Positions 28,565-36,984 of a DNA stretch of 64,000 bases are shown here, piece after piece; the first letter of the stretch is position 1; every line of letters starts with the position of its first letter. The notes under the pieces were generated by a model. It saw only the letters and a list, made by a program, of their open reading frames with translations, had not been told where the DNA came from and ran no database searches. The stretch comes from Pseudomonas frederiksbergensis. Its GTDB lineage: Bacteria; Pseudomonadota; Gammaproteobacteria; Pseudomonadales; Pseudomonadaceae. The position numbers and the translations under genes were made by a program. Location: positions 1 to 64,000 of the forward strand of contig NZ_MOBR01000009.1 in NCBI RefSeq assembly GCF_003732705.1. The letters run 5' to 3'.

Positions 28565-28640
28565 CCCTGTAGGAGCATGGCTTGCCCGCGATGGCGTCTT
28601 TGAAATCGCCATCGCGAGCAAGCTTTGCTCCTACAGAGGT
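28565..28640. repeat. Inverted REP pair
   Basis: TGTAGGAGCATGGCTTGCCC and AGCAAGCTTTGCTCCTACAG form the two arms around a short spacer. The pair overlaps the 3' end of the convergent glutathione S-transferase gene. Confidence 0.88.
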
Positions 28641-29236
28641 GGCTTGCGCATGATGGCGATGAACAGGTCGGAGTCGAGGACGCGTTGTAGCCATGTCTGC
28701 AACCGGACATACGGCGTCTGCCCGAACCATTCCCGATCCACATGGGCGAATTGCCGTACAAACGGCATCAACGCGACATCGGCCAAGCTGATGTGCCCGG
28801 CGAGCAAATAATCACGCCCCTCCAGCAACTCCTCCAGCCTGCGCAAGAACATCTCACCCTCGCTTCGATAATGCTCCATCGTCTGTTCGGGGTAGCGCTC
28901 GGCGTATTTGTAGCGATTCAAATGCACCTTGAACACTTGATCGTTTTCTTCGATCAGGTCAGCGATCAACGATTGCCCGGCCAGATCATCCTTGAGCAAC
29001 CAATCCTCAGGATCGTTCTGCGCCAAGGCCCAGCGCATGATCGCCAGGCTTTCATCAATCACCCGACCCTCGACCTCCAGCACCGGCACCGTGCCCTTGC
29101 TCGACAGCGCGAGCATTTCGGCTGGCTTGGCTTTCAGGCTGACTTCGACAATCTGCACCTCAACCCCGGAATAACGCAGGGCCATGCGCGCACGCATGGC
29201 GTAGGGGCAGCGGCGGAAGGAGTAGAGCGTGGTCAT
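28631..29236 (-). CDS. Glutathione S-transferase family protein
   Basis: A 201-aa cytoplasmic protein of the GST superfamily. The thioredoxin-like N-terminal domain (about 1-75) begins LYSFRRCPYAMRARM, with Cys10 in a CPYA motif as the likely catalytic residue, and has the conserved cis-proline segment KGTVPVL and the VIDESLAIMRW glutathione site. The helical C-terminal domain follows. A Cys-type active site suggests an omega- or glutaredoxin-like reductase rather than a conjugating enzyme. It overlaps sbcC by four bases at its start, so it is the last gene of the sbcD-sbcC unit. Confidence 0.88.
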   Translation of the reverse strand: MTTLYSFRRCPYAMRARMALRYSGVEVQIVEVSLKAKPAEMLALSSKGTVPVLEVEGRVIDESLAIMRWALAQNDPEDWLLKDDLAGQSLIADLIEENDQVFKVHLNRYKYAERYPEQTMEHYRSEGEMFLRRLEELLEGRDYLLAGHISLADVALMPFVRQFAHVDREWFGQTPYVRLQTWLQRVLDSDLFIAIMRKPPL

Positions 29237-32200
29237 TTCACCTCCAGGGTACTCAGGCCATTGCCCTGGCGACGGACCTGAATCTGCACCGGGATCCGCT
29301 CATGCATTTCCTGAACGTGGGAAATCACCGCGACCTTGCGCCCTTGGGCCTGCAAACCGTCGAGGGCGTCCATGGCCAGTTGCAGGGATTCCGGATCGAG
29401 GCTGCCGAAGCCTTCATCGATAAACAGCGATTCGATCTTCAGCGTGCTCGACGCCATCGACGCCAGGCCAAGCGCCAAGGCCAGCGACACCAGGAACGTC
29501 TCGCCGCCGGACAGCGAATGCACCGAGCGCAATTCGTCGCCCATCTCCGTGTCCATCACCAGCAAGCCAAGCATGCTGCCACCGCGTTTCAGGCGATAGC
29601 GTCGCACCAATTGCCGCAGTTGCACGTTGGCGTGATGCACCAGTAAATCGAGGTTGTAGGCCTGGGCGATCTTGCGGAAGGTGTCGCCGGTGGCCGAGCC
29701 GATCAAGGCATTCAACCGCGCCCAGCGCTGATACTCGGTGTAGGCGTCGGCGATTTGCTGGGCCAGGGCCTGGTTGGCGTTTTGCCGACGCTGATCTTCG
29801 GCCTGTTCGGCGCGCAGTTCGGCGCAACGGTGTTCGCTGGCGGCAAACAGGTTTTGCAGTTCTGTCAGCGCCGTCGCCAGTTGTTCTGCATCGAGGTTGC
29901 CGTTGCTTTGCGCTTGATGTTTGAGCAGGCGCTCATCCCGCTCCTGCAACAACACCTTGGCCTGTTCGATGGCTTTTTCGCTGTGCTGCAATTGCTGGCG
30001 CAGGTCGCTGACCTGTTGATCGTCGACACTCAGCAACTCCTCCAGACCGCCGTCATCCAGCTCCGGATGCCGCGCGCGCCAGTCGGTAATCTTGCTGCTC
30101 AACTCGCGGTCTTCATGCTCCAGCGCCTGTGAACGTTCTTGCTGCGCCTTGAGTTCAGCAGCCAATTGCACCAGCCGCGTGCGCACGGTTTGCAGTTCCT
30201 GATTGGCCGCCGCTTCGGCATGGCGTGCCTGTTCCACGGCTTGATCGAGTTGCTGCTGCCACTGCTCGGCGCTGCTGTGTTGGCCAAGCAATTGTGCGAG
30301 TTTTTGCTGACAGGCCTGTTGCTGCTCGGCCAACACTGTGAACTGCTGTTGCGCGGCTTCCAGTTGCTGGACGCGGGTCTGCTGGCGGTCCTGCTCTTTC
30401 TCAAGCGTCTGCTGACGCTGTTGCTGTTCGCCGAGTTCGTCACGTCGCTGGTCGAGTTGTTCCAGGCGCTGGGCGATCTGCCGGTCGAGCTGCATAAAGG
30501 TCGCAGCCGGCTCGTTGCGCAAGGCTTCCAGCGTCTCGGCGGGAAGCAAGGTGCTGAACGCCGTCAGCTCTTCGTCCAGGCGCTGACGATCACTGCTCAA
30601 GGCCTGCTGCTGATTGCTCAGGTGCTGGGTCGCTTGCTGGTTCGCGGTTTCGGCGCTGCGCAGCTGTTGCGCCAGGCGCGCGGCATCCTGTTGCAGGGTG
30701 AGCAGGGCGGTCTGGCGTTGTTCGTCCTGGGTGATGCTCTGGTTCAACTGGCTGTTTTGTTGGGTCAGCCAGGCGTCACGTTTGGCCGCGTCCTGGTTCA
30801 GCAATTGGGCCGACAACGGATGCGCATCGAGGCTCGGCGTCAGGCCTTGTTGCTGATTGGCGAGGTGTTCCTGCTGTTGCAGCAGTTCCTTTTGCTGCGC
30901 AATCAAACCACCGACTTCGGCCCGCAGGTCGGTGAGTTTTTCCTTCAACAGGTCAACGGCTTTCTGCGCGTTGGTCAGCTCACTTTCATCATGCCGGCCG
31001 AGACTTTGCAGCAGCGCTTCGGGCTGATGATAGGGATGATCCGGGCTGCCACATACCGGGCACGGTTGGTCGTCCTGCAATTGCGCGCGAAGCTCTTCGA
31101 CGCTTTCACTGCGGGCCAGGCGTTGGCGCTCCAGCAGCTCCCGAGTGACGGTCAGGGTCTGTTCGGCGACGGTCAGTTCGGCCTTGGTTTTCACGCCGTC
31201 CTGAGTCAGGCGTTCGCGTTCCTGTTGGGCTGCGAGTTGGCGCTGTTGCAGCTCGGCACCGCGCTTGTCCAGTTCCTGCTGACTGGCCCACAGCCGCGTC
31301 AGCTCTTCGAAGGCGCGCAGTTGTTTGCGGTTGTCCTGCAACAACGTACTCAGCAACTGGATTTGCTCGGCCACCGCTTCGGGCTCGGCACCGGCCTCTT
31401 TGTAGAGCACTTCCAGATTCTGCTTTTGCGCGGCCAATTCTTCGGCGGCGCGGGTGGCGCTCTGTTCCAGCACAGCCAGTTCGTCCTGACCCTTGTTCAG
31501 GCGATTGCCGATCAGCATCAACTGTTGCAGACGATCACGGTAGGCGTTCCACGCATCGCTCAGCGGCGCCAAATGGGCGCTTTGCTCAAGCTCCCCGGCG
31601 ATGCGCTGCAAACGTTCGGCGACCTGTTTTTGCTGGTCGAGCAGACCTTGAATAGTGTTCTGACCTTGGGTGCTGGCCAGCTCCGCTTGTTGCTTGAGGT
31701 CGGCACTCAGGCTCGCCTCACGCACCAGACGGGCGAGGGTGCTTTGCTCTTCGAAGGCCTGACGCAGCAACGGCGCACCGGCGCTGTGCTGGTTTTGCGC
31801 TTCGGTCAGCGCGGTGTGGGCGTTGCTCAGGCTTTGTTCGAGCTGAGTCTGGCGCTCGGTCAGTGCCTGTTGCTGTTGCGTGTGCTGCTGAATCTGTGCG
31901 GCCAGCGGCGTGAGCTGCGCCGTGAGTTCAGTCTTGCGCGCAAACTGATGCCGCTGCGGCGCCAGTTGCTCCAGACGCGTCAGCTTCAGGCGTTCCCCGG
32001 CCAGGCTTTCCCAATGTTGCTGGGCGGATTGCAGTTGCTCGGTGGCGCTCTGCTTATCGTCCTGCAACTGGCGCAGTTGTTTGAGCCAGGTGTGCTGTTC
32101 TTCAAGCTGCTTGAGCTGCGCTTGCTGGGTCTTGAGTTGCTGCTGGGCCTCGTTGAAGCGCTCATCCAGTTCGGCGCGGGCTTCGGGGGACAGCGGCGTG

Positions 32201-32874
32201 ACGCCGGTGGCCTGATCCTGCAGCAACTTGTGGGCTTCGCGGGCCTCTTTGGTCTTGTCGAACGCGCGGCGACCGAGGCGCGTGTACAGCGCGGTGTCGG
32301 TGAGTTTTTCCAGCAATTCGCTGCGGTCGTTGTCATCAGCCTTGAGGAACGCGCTGAACTCACTCTGAGCCAGCAATACGGCGCGGGTGAACTGTTCGAA
32401 GTTCAGGCCCAACGCGGCTTCAAGCGCGGTTTTGTACTCGCCTTTCTGACTGGCCAGCAATTGATCCTGATCGATATCCCGCAGGCTCTGGCGACTGGCT
32501 TGCAACTTGCCGCCAGCCTTTTCCCGGGCGCGATTGGCTTCCCAACGCGCACGATAGCGACGGCCATCGATGCCGACAAAATCCACTTCGGCATAGCCTT
32601 CGCCAGTGCCGCGACGCAACAGGGTACGCGGGTCGCCGGTGCCGATTTCGCCGTCGGCATCCGGGACTTTGGCATCGCGTCCGGTGTTGTTCAGGCGTGG
32701 TACGGCGCCAAACAACGCCAGGCACAAGGCATCCAGAAGAGTACTTTTACCGGCGCCGGTCGGCCCGGTGATGGCGAACAATCCGGCGCTGGCCAGGGGC
32801 TCGGCGGTGAAGTCGATTTCAAAGGGCCCGGCCAGGGAGGCGAGGTTTTTCAGGCGGATCGCGAGGATCTTCAT
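29233..32874 (-). CDS. sbcC: DNA repair exonuclease subunit SbcC
   Basis: Rad50-like ATPase of the SbcCD nuclease that opens DNA hairpins and trims double-strand ends; 1213 aa. Walker A GPTGAGKST is at 37-45. Two very long glutamine-rich coiled coils flank the zinc hook CPVCG, with Cys605 and Cys608. The ABC signature LSGGETFL and Walker B SLFIDEGFGSLD are near the C-terminus. It overlaps sbcD at 32871-32874 and the GST gene at 29233-29236. The presence of SbcCD is relevant in a region so rich in palindromes, because the complex limits long inverted repeats. Confidence 0.97.
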   Translation of the reverse strand: MKILAIRLKNLASLAGPFEIDFTAEPLASAGLFAITGPTGAGKSTLLDALCLALFGAVPRLNNTGRDAKVPDADGEIGTGDPRTLLRRGTGEGYAEVDFVGIDGRRYRARWEANRAREKAGGKLQASRQSLRDIDQDQLLASQKGEYKTALEAALGLNFEQFTRAVLLAQSEFSAFLKADDNDRSELLEKLTDTALYTRLGRRAFDKTKEAREAHKLLQDQATGVTPLSPEARAELDERFNEAQQQLKTQQAQLKQLEEQHTWLKQLRQLQDDKQSATEQLQSAQQHWESLAGERLKLTRLEQLAPQRHQFARKTELTAQLTPLAAQIQQHTQQQQALTERQTQLEQSLSNAHTALTEAQNQHSAGAPLLRQAFEEQSTLARLVREASLSADLKQQAELASTQGQNTIQGLLDQQKQVAERLQRIAGELEQSAHLAPLSDAWNAYRDRLQQLMLIGNRLNKGQDELAVLEQSATRAAEELAAQKQNLEVLYKEAGAEPEAVAEQIQLLSTLLQDNRKQLRAFEELTRLWASQQELDKRGAELQQRQLAAQQERERLTQDGVKTKAELTVAEQTLTVTRELLERQRLARSESVEELRAQLQDDQPCPVCGSPDHPYHQPEALLQSLGRHDESELTNAQKAVDLLKEKLTDLRAEVGGLIAQQKELLQQQEHLANQQQGLTPSLDAHPLSAQLLNQDAAKRDAWLTQQNSQLNQSITQDEQRQTALLTLQQDAARLAQQLRSAETANQQATQHLSNQQQALSSDRQRLDEELTAFSTLLPAETLEALRNEPAATFMQLDRQIAQRLEQLDQRRDELGEQQQRQQTLEKEQDRQQTRVQQLEAAQQQFTVLAEQQQACQQKLAQLLGQHSSAEQWQQQLDQAVEQARHAEAAANQELQTVRTRLVQLAAELKAQQERSQALEHEDRELSSKITDWRARHPELDDGGLEELLSVDDQQVSDLRQQLQHSEKAIEQAKVLLQERDERLLKHQAQSNGNLDAEQLATALTELQNLFAASEHRCAELRAEQAEDQRRQNANQALAQQIADAYTEYQRWARLNALIGSATGDTFRKIAQAYNLDLLVHHANVQLRQLVRRYRLKRGGSMLGLLVMDTEMGDELRSVHSLSGGETFLVSLALALGLASMASSTLKIESLFIDEGFGSLDPESLQLAMDALDGLQAQGRKVAVISHVQEMHERIPVQIQVRRQGNGLSTLEVK

Positions 32875-34115
32875 GGCTGTTCGCTCTCCATCTGCACGTC
32901 TTGCAACAGCTCGGCGAAGTCCTTGAGAGTTTGCTCGTCGACCTCGCTGCCGTAGTTGTCCTGCCAGGCGCGACTGAACAGTTCCTGGGGTGAGAGCTGG
33001 TCGAGTTCGATCAGGGTGGCGCCGTCATCGGTGCCGTCCTTGCTGCCATTGCCAGCGTATTCGGCGGCGATTCGTACCAGTCGCACGGCTTTGCCTTCCA
33101 GTGCGGTTTCCACTTGAAAACGCAGGTCCGGTTGCGGCTCGTCCAGGCGCACCCGAACCTCCAGCCACGGTTGGCGTTGCAGATCGGCCAGCAGATCAAT
33201 GTTCGGCAGATCCGCCAGTAGCAGCAACACTTCCGCCAGCGGCGCAGGACCGACCCGTTGCAGATTGACCGCCCGGGGAATCAGTTTCGGTTCGACGCTG
33301 ACCAGGGTTTCGCCGTCGAGGATGACGTCGAGCAGCTGATGCTGATAATTGATTTCGGAGAACGACAGCGGAATCGGCGAGCCGCTGTAGCGGATACGTT
33401 CTTCACCGTTGACCTTCTGCGGCTTGTGCAAATGACCGAGGGCCACGTAGCTGATGCTCGGCCCAAACAGGCTGGCGGGCAGGGCTTCGGCGTTGCCGAT
33501 GATCAGGCTGCGCTCGGAATCTTCCGACACCGAACCGCCGGCCATGTGCGCGTGGCTGATGGCGATCAGCGCCTGGCCCGGTTTGCGCTTGGCATTCGCC
33601 GCTTCGATCAGCCATTCATGCACTTGGCCGATACCGCGCAAATAGTTGTCGCCCAACTGCGCACCGGTCACCTCGGCCGGGCGCAGGAACGGCAGCGCCA
33701 GGCACCAACCGGCAATCTCGCCGCTGGCGTCGGGCAGTGGCAATAGCAGACGCTCGGCGTCCAGTTGCCCGTCATCGAGCCACAGCACCCGGCCCAAGGC
33801 GTGGGTGCGCAAGCGTCGCATCAACGGCGCCGGCAGTTCGATCCGCGAGCCGGAGTCATGGTTGCCGGCGATCATCACGATGGTCAGCAACGGCTGCTGC
33901 TCGTGGGCGCTGACGATGAAGTCGTAGAGGCGTTCCTGGGCTTTGACCGGCGGGTTGACCGTGTCAAAGATATCGCCGGCGATCAGCAGCACGTCGGGCT
34001 GGTCCAGCTTCAACTGGCGCAACAGCCACTCAAGGAAACAACCGTGCTCGAAATCGCGGTCCTGGCCGTGCAGGTTCTGCCCAAGGTGCCAGTCGGAGGT
34101 GTGGAACAGACGCAA
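32871..34115 (-). CDS. sbcD: DNA repair exonuclease subunit SbcD, TTG start
   Basis: Mre11-like Mn2+-dependent nuclease subunit of SbcCD, 414 aa. Phosphoesterase motifs are DWHLG (8-12), GDIFD (47-51) and GNHD (84-87), with later ISHAHMAGG and ALGHLHKPQ histidine motifs. I set the start at TTG 34115, giving (M)RLFHTSDWHLG, the conserved SbcD N-terminus, preceded by CGGAG. An ATG further upstream would add 25 residues unlike the family. The rare start codon may keep expression low. It overlaps sbcC by four bases. Confidence 0.93.
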   Translation of the reverse strand: MRLFHTSDWHLGQNLHGQDRDFEHGCFLEWLLRQLKLDQPDVLLIAGDIFDTVNPPVKAQERLYDFIVSAHEQQPLLTIVMIAGNHDSGSRIELPAPLMRRLRTHALGRVLWLDDGQLDAERLLLPLPDASGEIAGWCLALPFLRPAEVTGAQLGDNYLRGIGQVHEWLIEAANAKRKPGQALIAISHAHMAGGSVSEDSERSLIIGNAEALPASLFGPSISYVALGHLHKPQKVNGEERIRYSGSPIPLSFSEINYQHQLLDVILDGETLVSVEPKLIPRAVNLQRVGPAPLAEVLLLLADLPNIDLLADLQRQPWLEVRVRLDEPQPDLRFQVETALEGKAVRLVRIAAEYAGNGSKDGTDDGATLIELDQLSPQELFSRAWQDNYGSEVDEQTLKDFAELLQDVQMESEQP

Positions 34116-34212
34116 GGCGTACTCCGTAGGAAATAAGGTGATGGCCGCGTGGGAATGATGGCGGCTAAAGGGGAGGGAGTTTACTGGCAAATGCCAAGGA
34201 TGTGGTCAGGCA

Positions 34213-34345
34213 TCACCTTGTGGCGAGGGAGCGTGCTCCCGCTGGGGCGCGAAGCGGCCCTCCGAATTCCTTCACATGCACCGCGTTGGCAGGATTGACG
34301 ACTGCTGCGCAGCCGAGCGGGAGCAAGCTCCCTCACCACAAAAAG
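34213..34345. repeat. REP-like inverted pair
   Basis: GGCGAGGGAGCGTGCTCCCGC and GAGCGGGAGCAAGCTCCCTC form inverted arms of the second Pseudomonas REP subtype. They stand between sbcD and the last gene of the type VI island and mark the island's downstream edge. Confidence 0.75.
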
Positions 34346-34350
34346 CTCTT

Positions 34351-35481
34351 TTATCCTCTTACTTTGCAGCCAGCGTTCAAACGCCGCACTTCAGCAAAAA
34401 TCTCGGTAATCGGTCGACGAGGCTGGCGTTTGTGCAGCTTTCGAACCTGTTCGCTCATTCGCACCAGTTCTTCGCTCGGTTTCGCCCATTGCTCCTTCGG
34501 CAATGGCTCGGACCATTTCTGCATCACTTCGGGCATGGCCTGCGGGCCCAACTTCTGGATACGGCGGACTTCCCATTCGGTCAGGTGGTTGGGGATCGTC
34601 CATAGGGTCATGACGTGGTACAGGTACCAGAAGAATCCCGAGAGCCGGTTGCGTGAGCCGTCGCGAATCTCCTGATGCATGCGCGCTCGGGCGTTGCGGA
34701 AGGTGTGCAGGCCTTCGTGGGGCGGGTCGCCGGGGAGTTGCAGGTCTTCGAGGTCCTGGATGGTTTTGAGGTCGTTGACTTCGTATTCCATGTAGCCACG
34801 GATGGCTTCCCAGTGGCTGATGGCGAGGGGCAGGCCGAAGCAGGGGAACTCGACGCTGGTCAGGGTTTCACCATGCTGGAAACCGATACCCATGCCGTAT
34901 TGGCGGTGGATGCCGTATTGAGTCGCGCCCTGAGCTTCGATGACCCAGGCGGAGAGGGATTCCCAGGGGACGAAGAGCGGTTCGGTGGCGCCTTCGGGGT
35001 TGAAGCAGACTTCGCGGCGTTGGCGGTTGAAACGGGTGGGGATGATTTGGAGGCGTTTTTTGTGGTTGTGGTGCCAGGTGCAGAGGCCGATGAGTATTGA
35101 AAAAAAAGCGGCTAAAAGTCCAGGTTCCGAAGCGGCATAAAAAACATCTATCGTAAATTCCCATGAGTACAACCACTCGTACCCCGACATGAGACCAAAA
35201 CAAAAACAAAACAATGGAAAAAGGAAAATGAACATACAGGTCCCACTGAATGGGAGGCCTAAGATGACCTGCCATGAAAATATCTGAGGCCATCCCAGCC
35301 CGAATTCCATATACACATCATTTAGCTCCCCAATATGAGGACCGTGCGGCGGCATCGGTGTAGGCAATGGCAAAGGTGCGAGATAAGTAATTTTTCCGCT
35401 TGGAAACGGCTCAACATCCCCAGCCTTCCGCTGTTGTTCGAGGTGCGGAAGAGGCATCGCGCTATTGATCTTGTTGGGCAT
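34351..35481 (-). CDS. DUF6708 membrane protein, copy 3 (candidate immunity)
   Basis: A 376-aa membrane protein of the DUF6708 type. Residues 1-66 are polar and proline-rich (LAPLPLPTP). Two hydrophobic segments lie at about 68-100 and 112-135, and a positively charged junction (HHNHKKR) starts a soluble C-terminal domain of about 240 aa; by the positive-inside rule both ends are cytoplasmic. It differs from copies 1 and 2 almost only in the membrane segment, here GTCMFIFLFPLFCFC then TIDVFYAASEPG. Its last residues (AGCKVRG) differ from the LTDKRRA-type end of the others, so it probably carries the ancestral 3' end. The start at 35481 matches the other copies and overlaps orphan tail 3. A role as immunity to the VasX-like effector is inferred. 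Confidence 0.82.
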   Translation of the reverse strand: MPNKINSAMPLPHLEQQRKAGDVEPFPSGKITYLAPLPLPTPMPPHGPHIGELNDVYMEFGLGWPQIFSWQVILGLPFSGTCMFIFLFPLFCFCFGLMSGYEWLYSWEFTIDVFYAASEPGLLAAFFSILIGLCTWHHNHKKRLQIIPTRFNRQRREVCFNPEGATEPLFVPWESLSAWVIEAQGATQYGIHRQYGMGIGFQHGETLTSVEFPCFGLPLAISHWEAIRGYMEYEVNDLKTIQDLEDLQLPGDPPHEGLHTFRNARARMHQEIRDGSRNRLSGFFWYLYHVMTLWTIPNHLTEWEVRRIQKLGPQAMPEVMQKWSEPLPKEQWAKPSEELVRMSEQVRKLHKRQPRRPITEIFAEVRRLNAGCKVRG

Positions 35482-35671
35482 GGTCGGCCAACTCCAGAAG
35501 ATGGGCTTCAACCAGCAACATCGGTGGATGCTCCGTCACGGATTGAGAAGGTGATGCAGGGAAACGGTCCTCAGCATGAGGGTCAAGACGAATGACCCTC
35601 GCGTGAGAAACCCATACTCCGTTGGCGTTCAAGGTCTGCACGTTGCCACCCAGACAGAACATGTCATGCAC
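35462..35671 (-). pseudogene. Orphan effector C-terminal tail 3
   Basis: A 69-codon open frame whose residues from about 10 on (VQTLNANGVWVSHARVIRL and onward) match the last 59 residues of the VasX-like effector. It has no N-terminal domain, so it is a fragment, yet the frame is intact. Its stop lies inside the start of DUF6708 copy 3, exactly as the full effector overlaps copy 1, so it may still deliver ribosomes to that gene. It begins within the stop of copy 2. Confidence 0.75.
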
Positions 35672-36794
35672 GACGTTTGTCCGTCGGATTCAACCGCCGC
35701 ACTTCAGCAAAAATCTCGGTAATCGGTCGACGAGGCTGGCGTTTGTGCAGCTTTCGGACCTGTTCGCTCATCCGCACCAGTTCTTCACTCGGTTTCGCCC
35801 ATTGCTCCTTCGGCAATGGCTCGGACCATTTCTGCATCACTTCGGGCATGGCCTGTGAGCCCAATTTTTGGATACGGCGAACTTCCCATTCGGTCAGGTG
35901 GTTGGGGATCGTCCATAGGGTCATAACGTGGTACGGGTACCAGAAAAATCCCGAGAGCCGGTTACGTGAGCCGTCGCGAATCTCCTGATGCATGCGCGCG
36001 CGGGCGTTGCGGAAGGTGTGCAGGCCTTCGTGGGGCGGGTCGCCGGGGAGTTGCAGGTCTTCGAGGTCCTGGATGGTTTTGAGGTCGTTGACTTCGTATT
36101 CCATGTAGCCACGGATGGCTTCCCAGTGGCTGATGGCGAGGGGCAGGCCGAAGCAGGGGAATTCGACGCTGGTCAGGGTTTCACCGTGCTGGAAACCGAT
36201 GCCCATGCCGTATTGGCGGTGGATACCGTATTGGGTCGCGCCCTGGGCTTCGATGACCCAGGCGGAGAGGGATTCCCAGGGGACGAAGATCGGTTCGGTG
36301 GCGCCTTCGGGGGTGAAGCAGACTTCGCGGCGTTGGCGGTTGAAGCGGGTGGGGATGATTTGGAGGCGTTTTTTGTGGTTGTGGTGCCAGACGGCTAGGC
36401 CGATGGCCAGCATCGAAAATCCGGTTACTAGGGCATATCCAAAAATCGCGAAAAATAAATCAATGACAAACTCCCATACGTATGCGAAGTCATATCCGAA
36501 CATGAGGCCCATGCAGCCAATTGCTGGAGGTATTAGGAAGGTGATCATGAAGGCAACACTAAATGCTCCCCCCAATATGACTTGCCATGAAAATACTTGA
36601 GGTAATCCCAACCCGAAGTCCATGTACACGTCATTTAATTCCCCAATGTGAGGACCATGAGGTGGTAGAGGTGTCGGCAACGGCAAAGGCGCCAAATAAG
36701 TGATCCTCCCTCCAGGGAAAGGCTCGACATCGCCGGCATTCCGGGATTGCTCAAGGTGCGGGGTCGGCACGAGACTATCAGTCTTGATGGGCAT
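35664..36794 (-). CDS. DUF6708 membrane protein, copy 2 (candidate immunity)
   Basis: A 376-aa paralogue exactly 1313 bp upstream of copy 3 and 1313 bp downstream of copy 1. From about residue 137 to the end it differs from copy 1 at only a handful of positions (for example FTPEG for FNPEG, WYPYH for WYLYH). The membrane segment is distinct: SVAFMITFLIPPAIGCMG then VIDLFFAIFGYALVTG. Copy 2 lacks the second in-frame ATG of the others, which fixes the start at 36794. It ends PTDKRRA, with its stop overlapping the start of orphan tail 3. Membrane topology and position next to a pore-forming effector suggest immunity, not shown directly. Confidence 0.82.
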   Translation of the reverse strand: MPIKTDSLVPTPHLEQSRNAGDVEPFPGGRITYLAPLPLPTPLPPHGPHIGELNDVYMDFGLGLPQVFSWQVILGGAFSVAFMITFLIPPAIGCMGLMFGYDFAYVWEFVIDLFFAIFGYALVTGFSMLAIGLAVWHHNHKKRLQIIPTRFNRQRREVCFTPEGATEPIFVPWESLSAWVIEAQGATQYGIHRQYGMGIGFQHGETLTSVEFPCFGLPLAISHWEAIRGYMEYEVNDLKTIQDLEDLQLPGDPPHEGLHTFRNARARMHQEIRDGSRNRLSGFFWYPYHVMTLWTIPNHLTEWEVRRIQKLGSQAMPEVMQKWSEPLPKEQWAKPSEELVRMSEQVRKLHKRQPRRPITEIFAEVRRLNPTDKRRA

Positions 36795-36984
36795 GGTCGG
36801 CCAGCTCCAGCAGATGGCTTTCAACCATCAACATTGGTGGATGTTCGGTCACGGCTTGAGAAGGCACCGCAGGGAAATGGCCCTCAGCATGAGGGTCAAG
36901 ACGAATGACCCTCGCGTGAGAAACCCATGCTCCGTTGGCGTTCAAGGTCTGCACGTTGCCACCCAGACAGAACATTTCATGCAC
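36778..36984 (-). pseudogene. Orphan effector C-terminal tail 2
   Basis: A 68-codon frame, with a GTG at 36984 or ATG at 36975 as start. By eye about 39 of 59 aligned residues equal the effector tail and about 51 of 59 equal orphan tail 3, so the two orphan tails are closer to each other than to the resident effector. The stop overlaps the start of DUF6708 copy 2 by 17 bases, the same overlap as the effector with copy 1. Confidence 0.75.

Noticed and set aside
30139..32955. A 938-codon frame opposite sbcC
   Set aside because: Leu/Gln-rich mirror of the SbcC coiled coil; Walker and zinc-hook motifs are on the minus strand.
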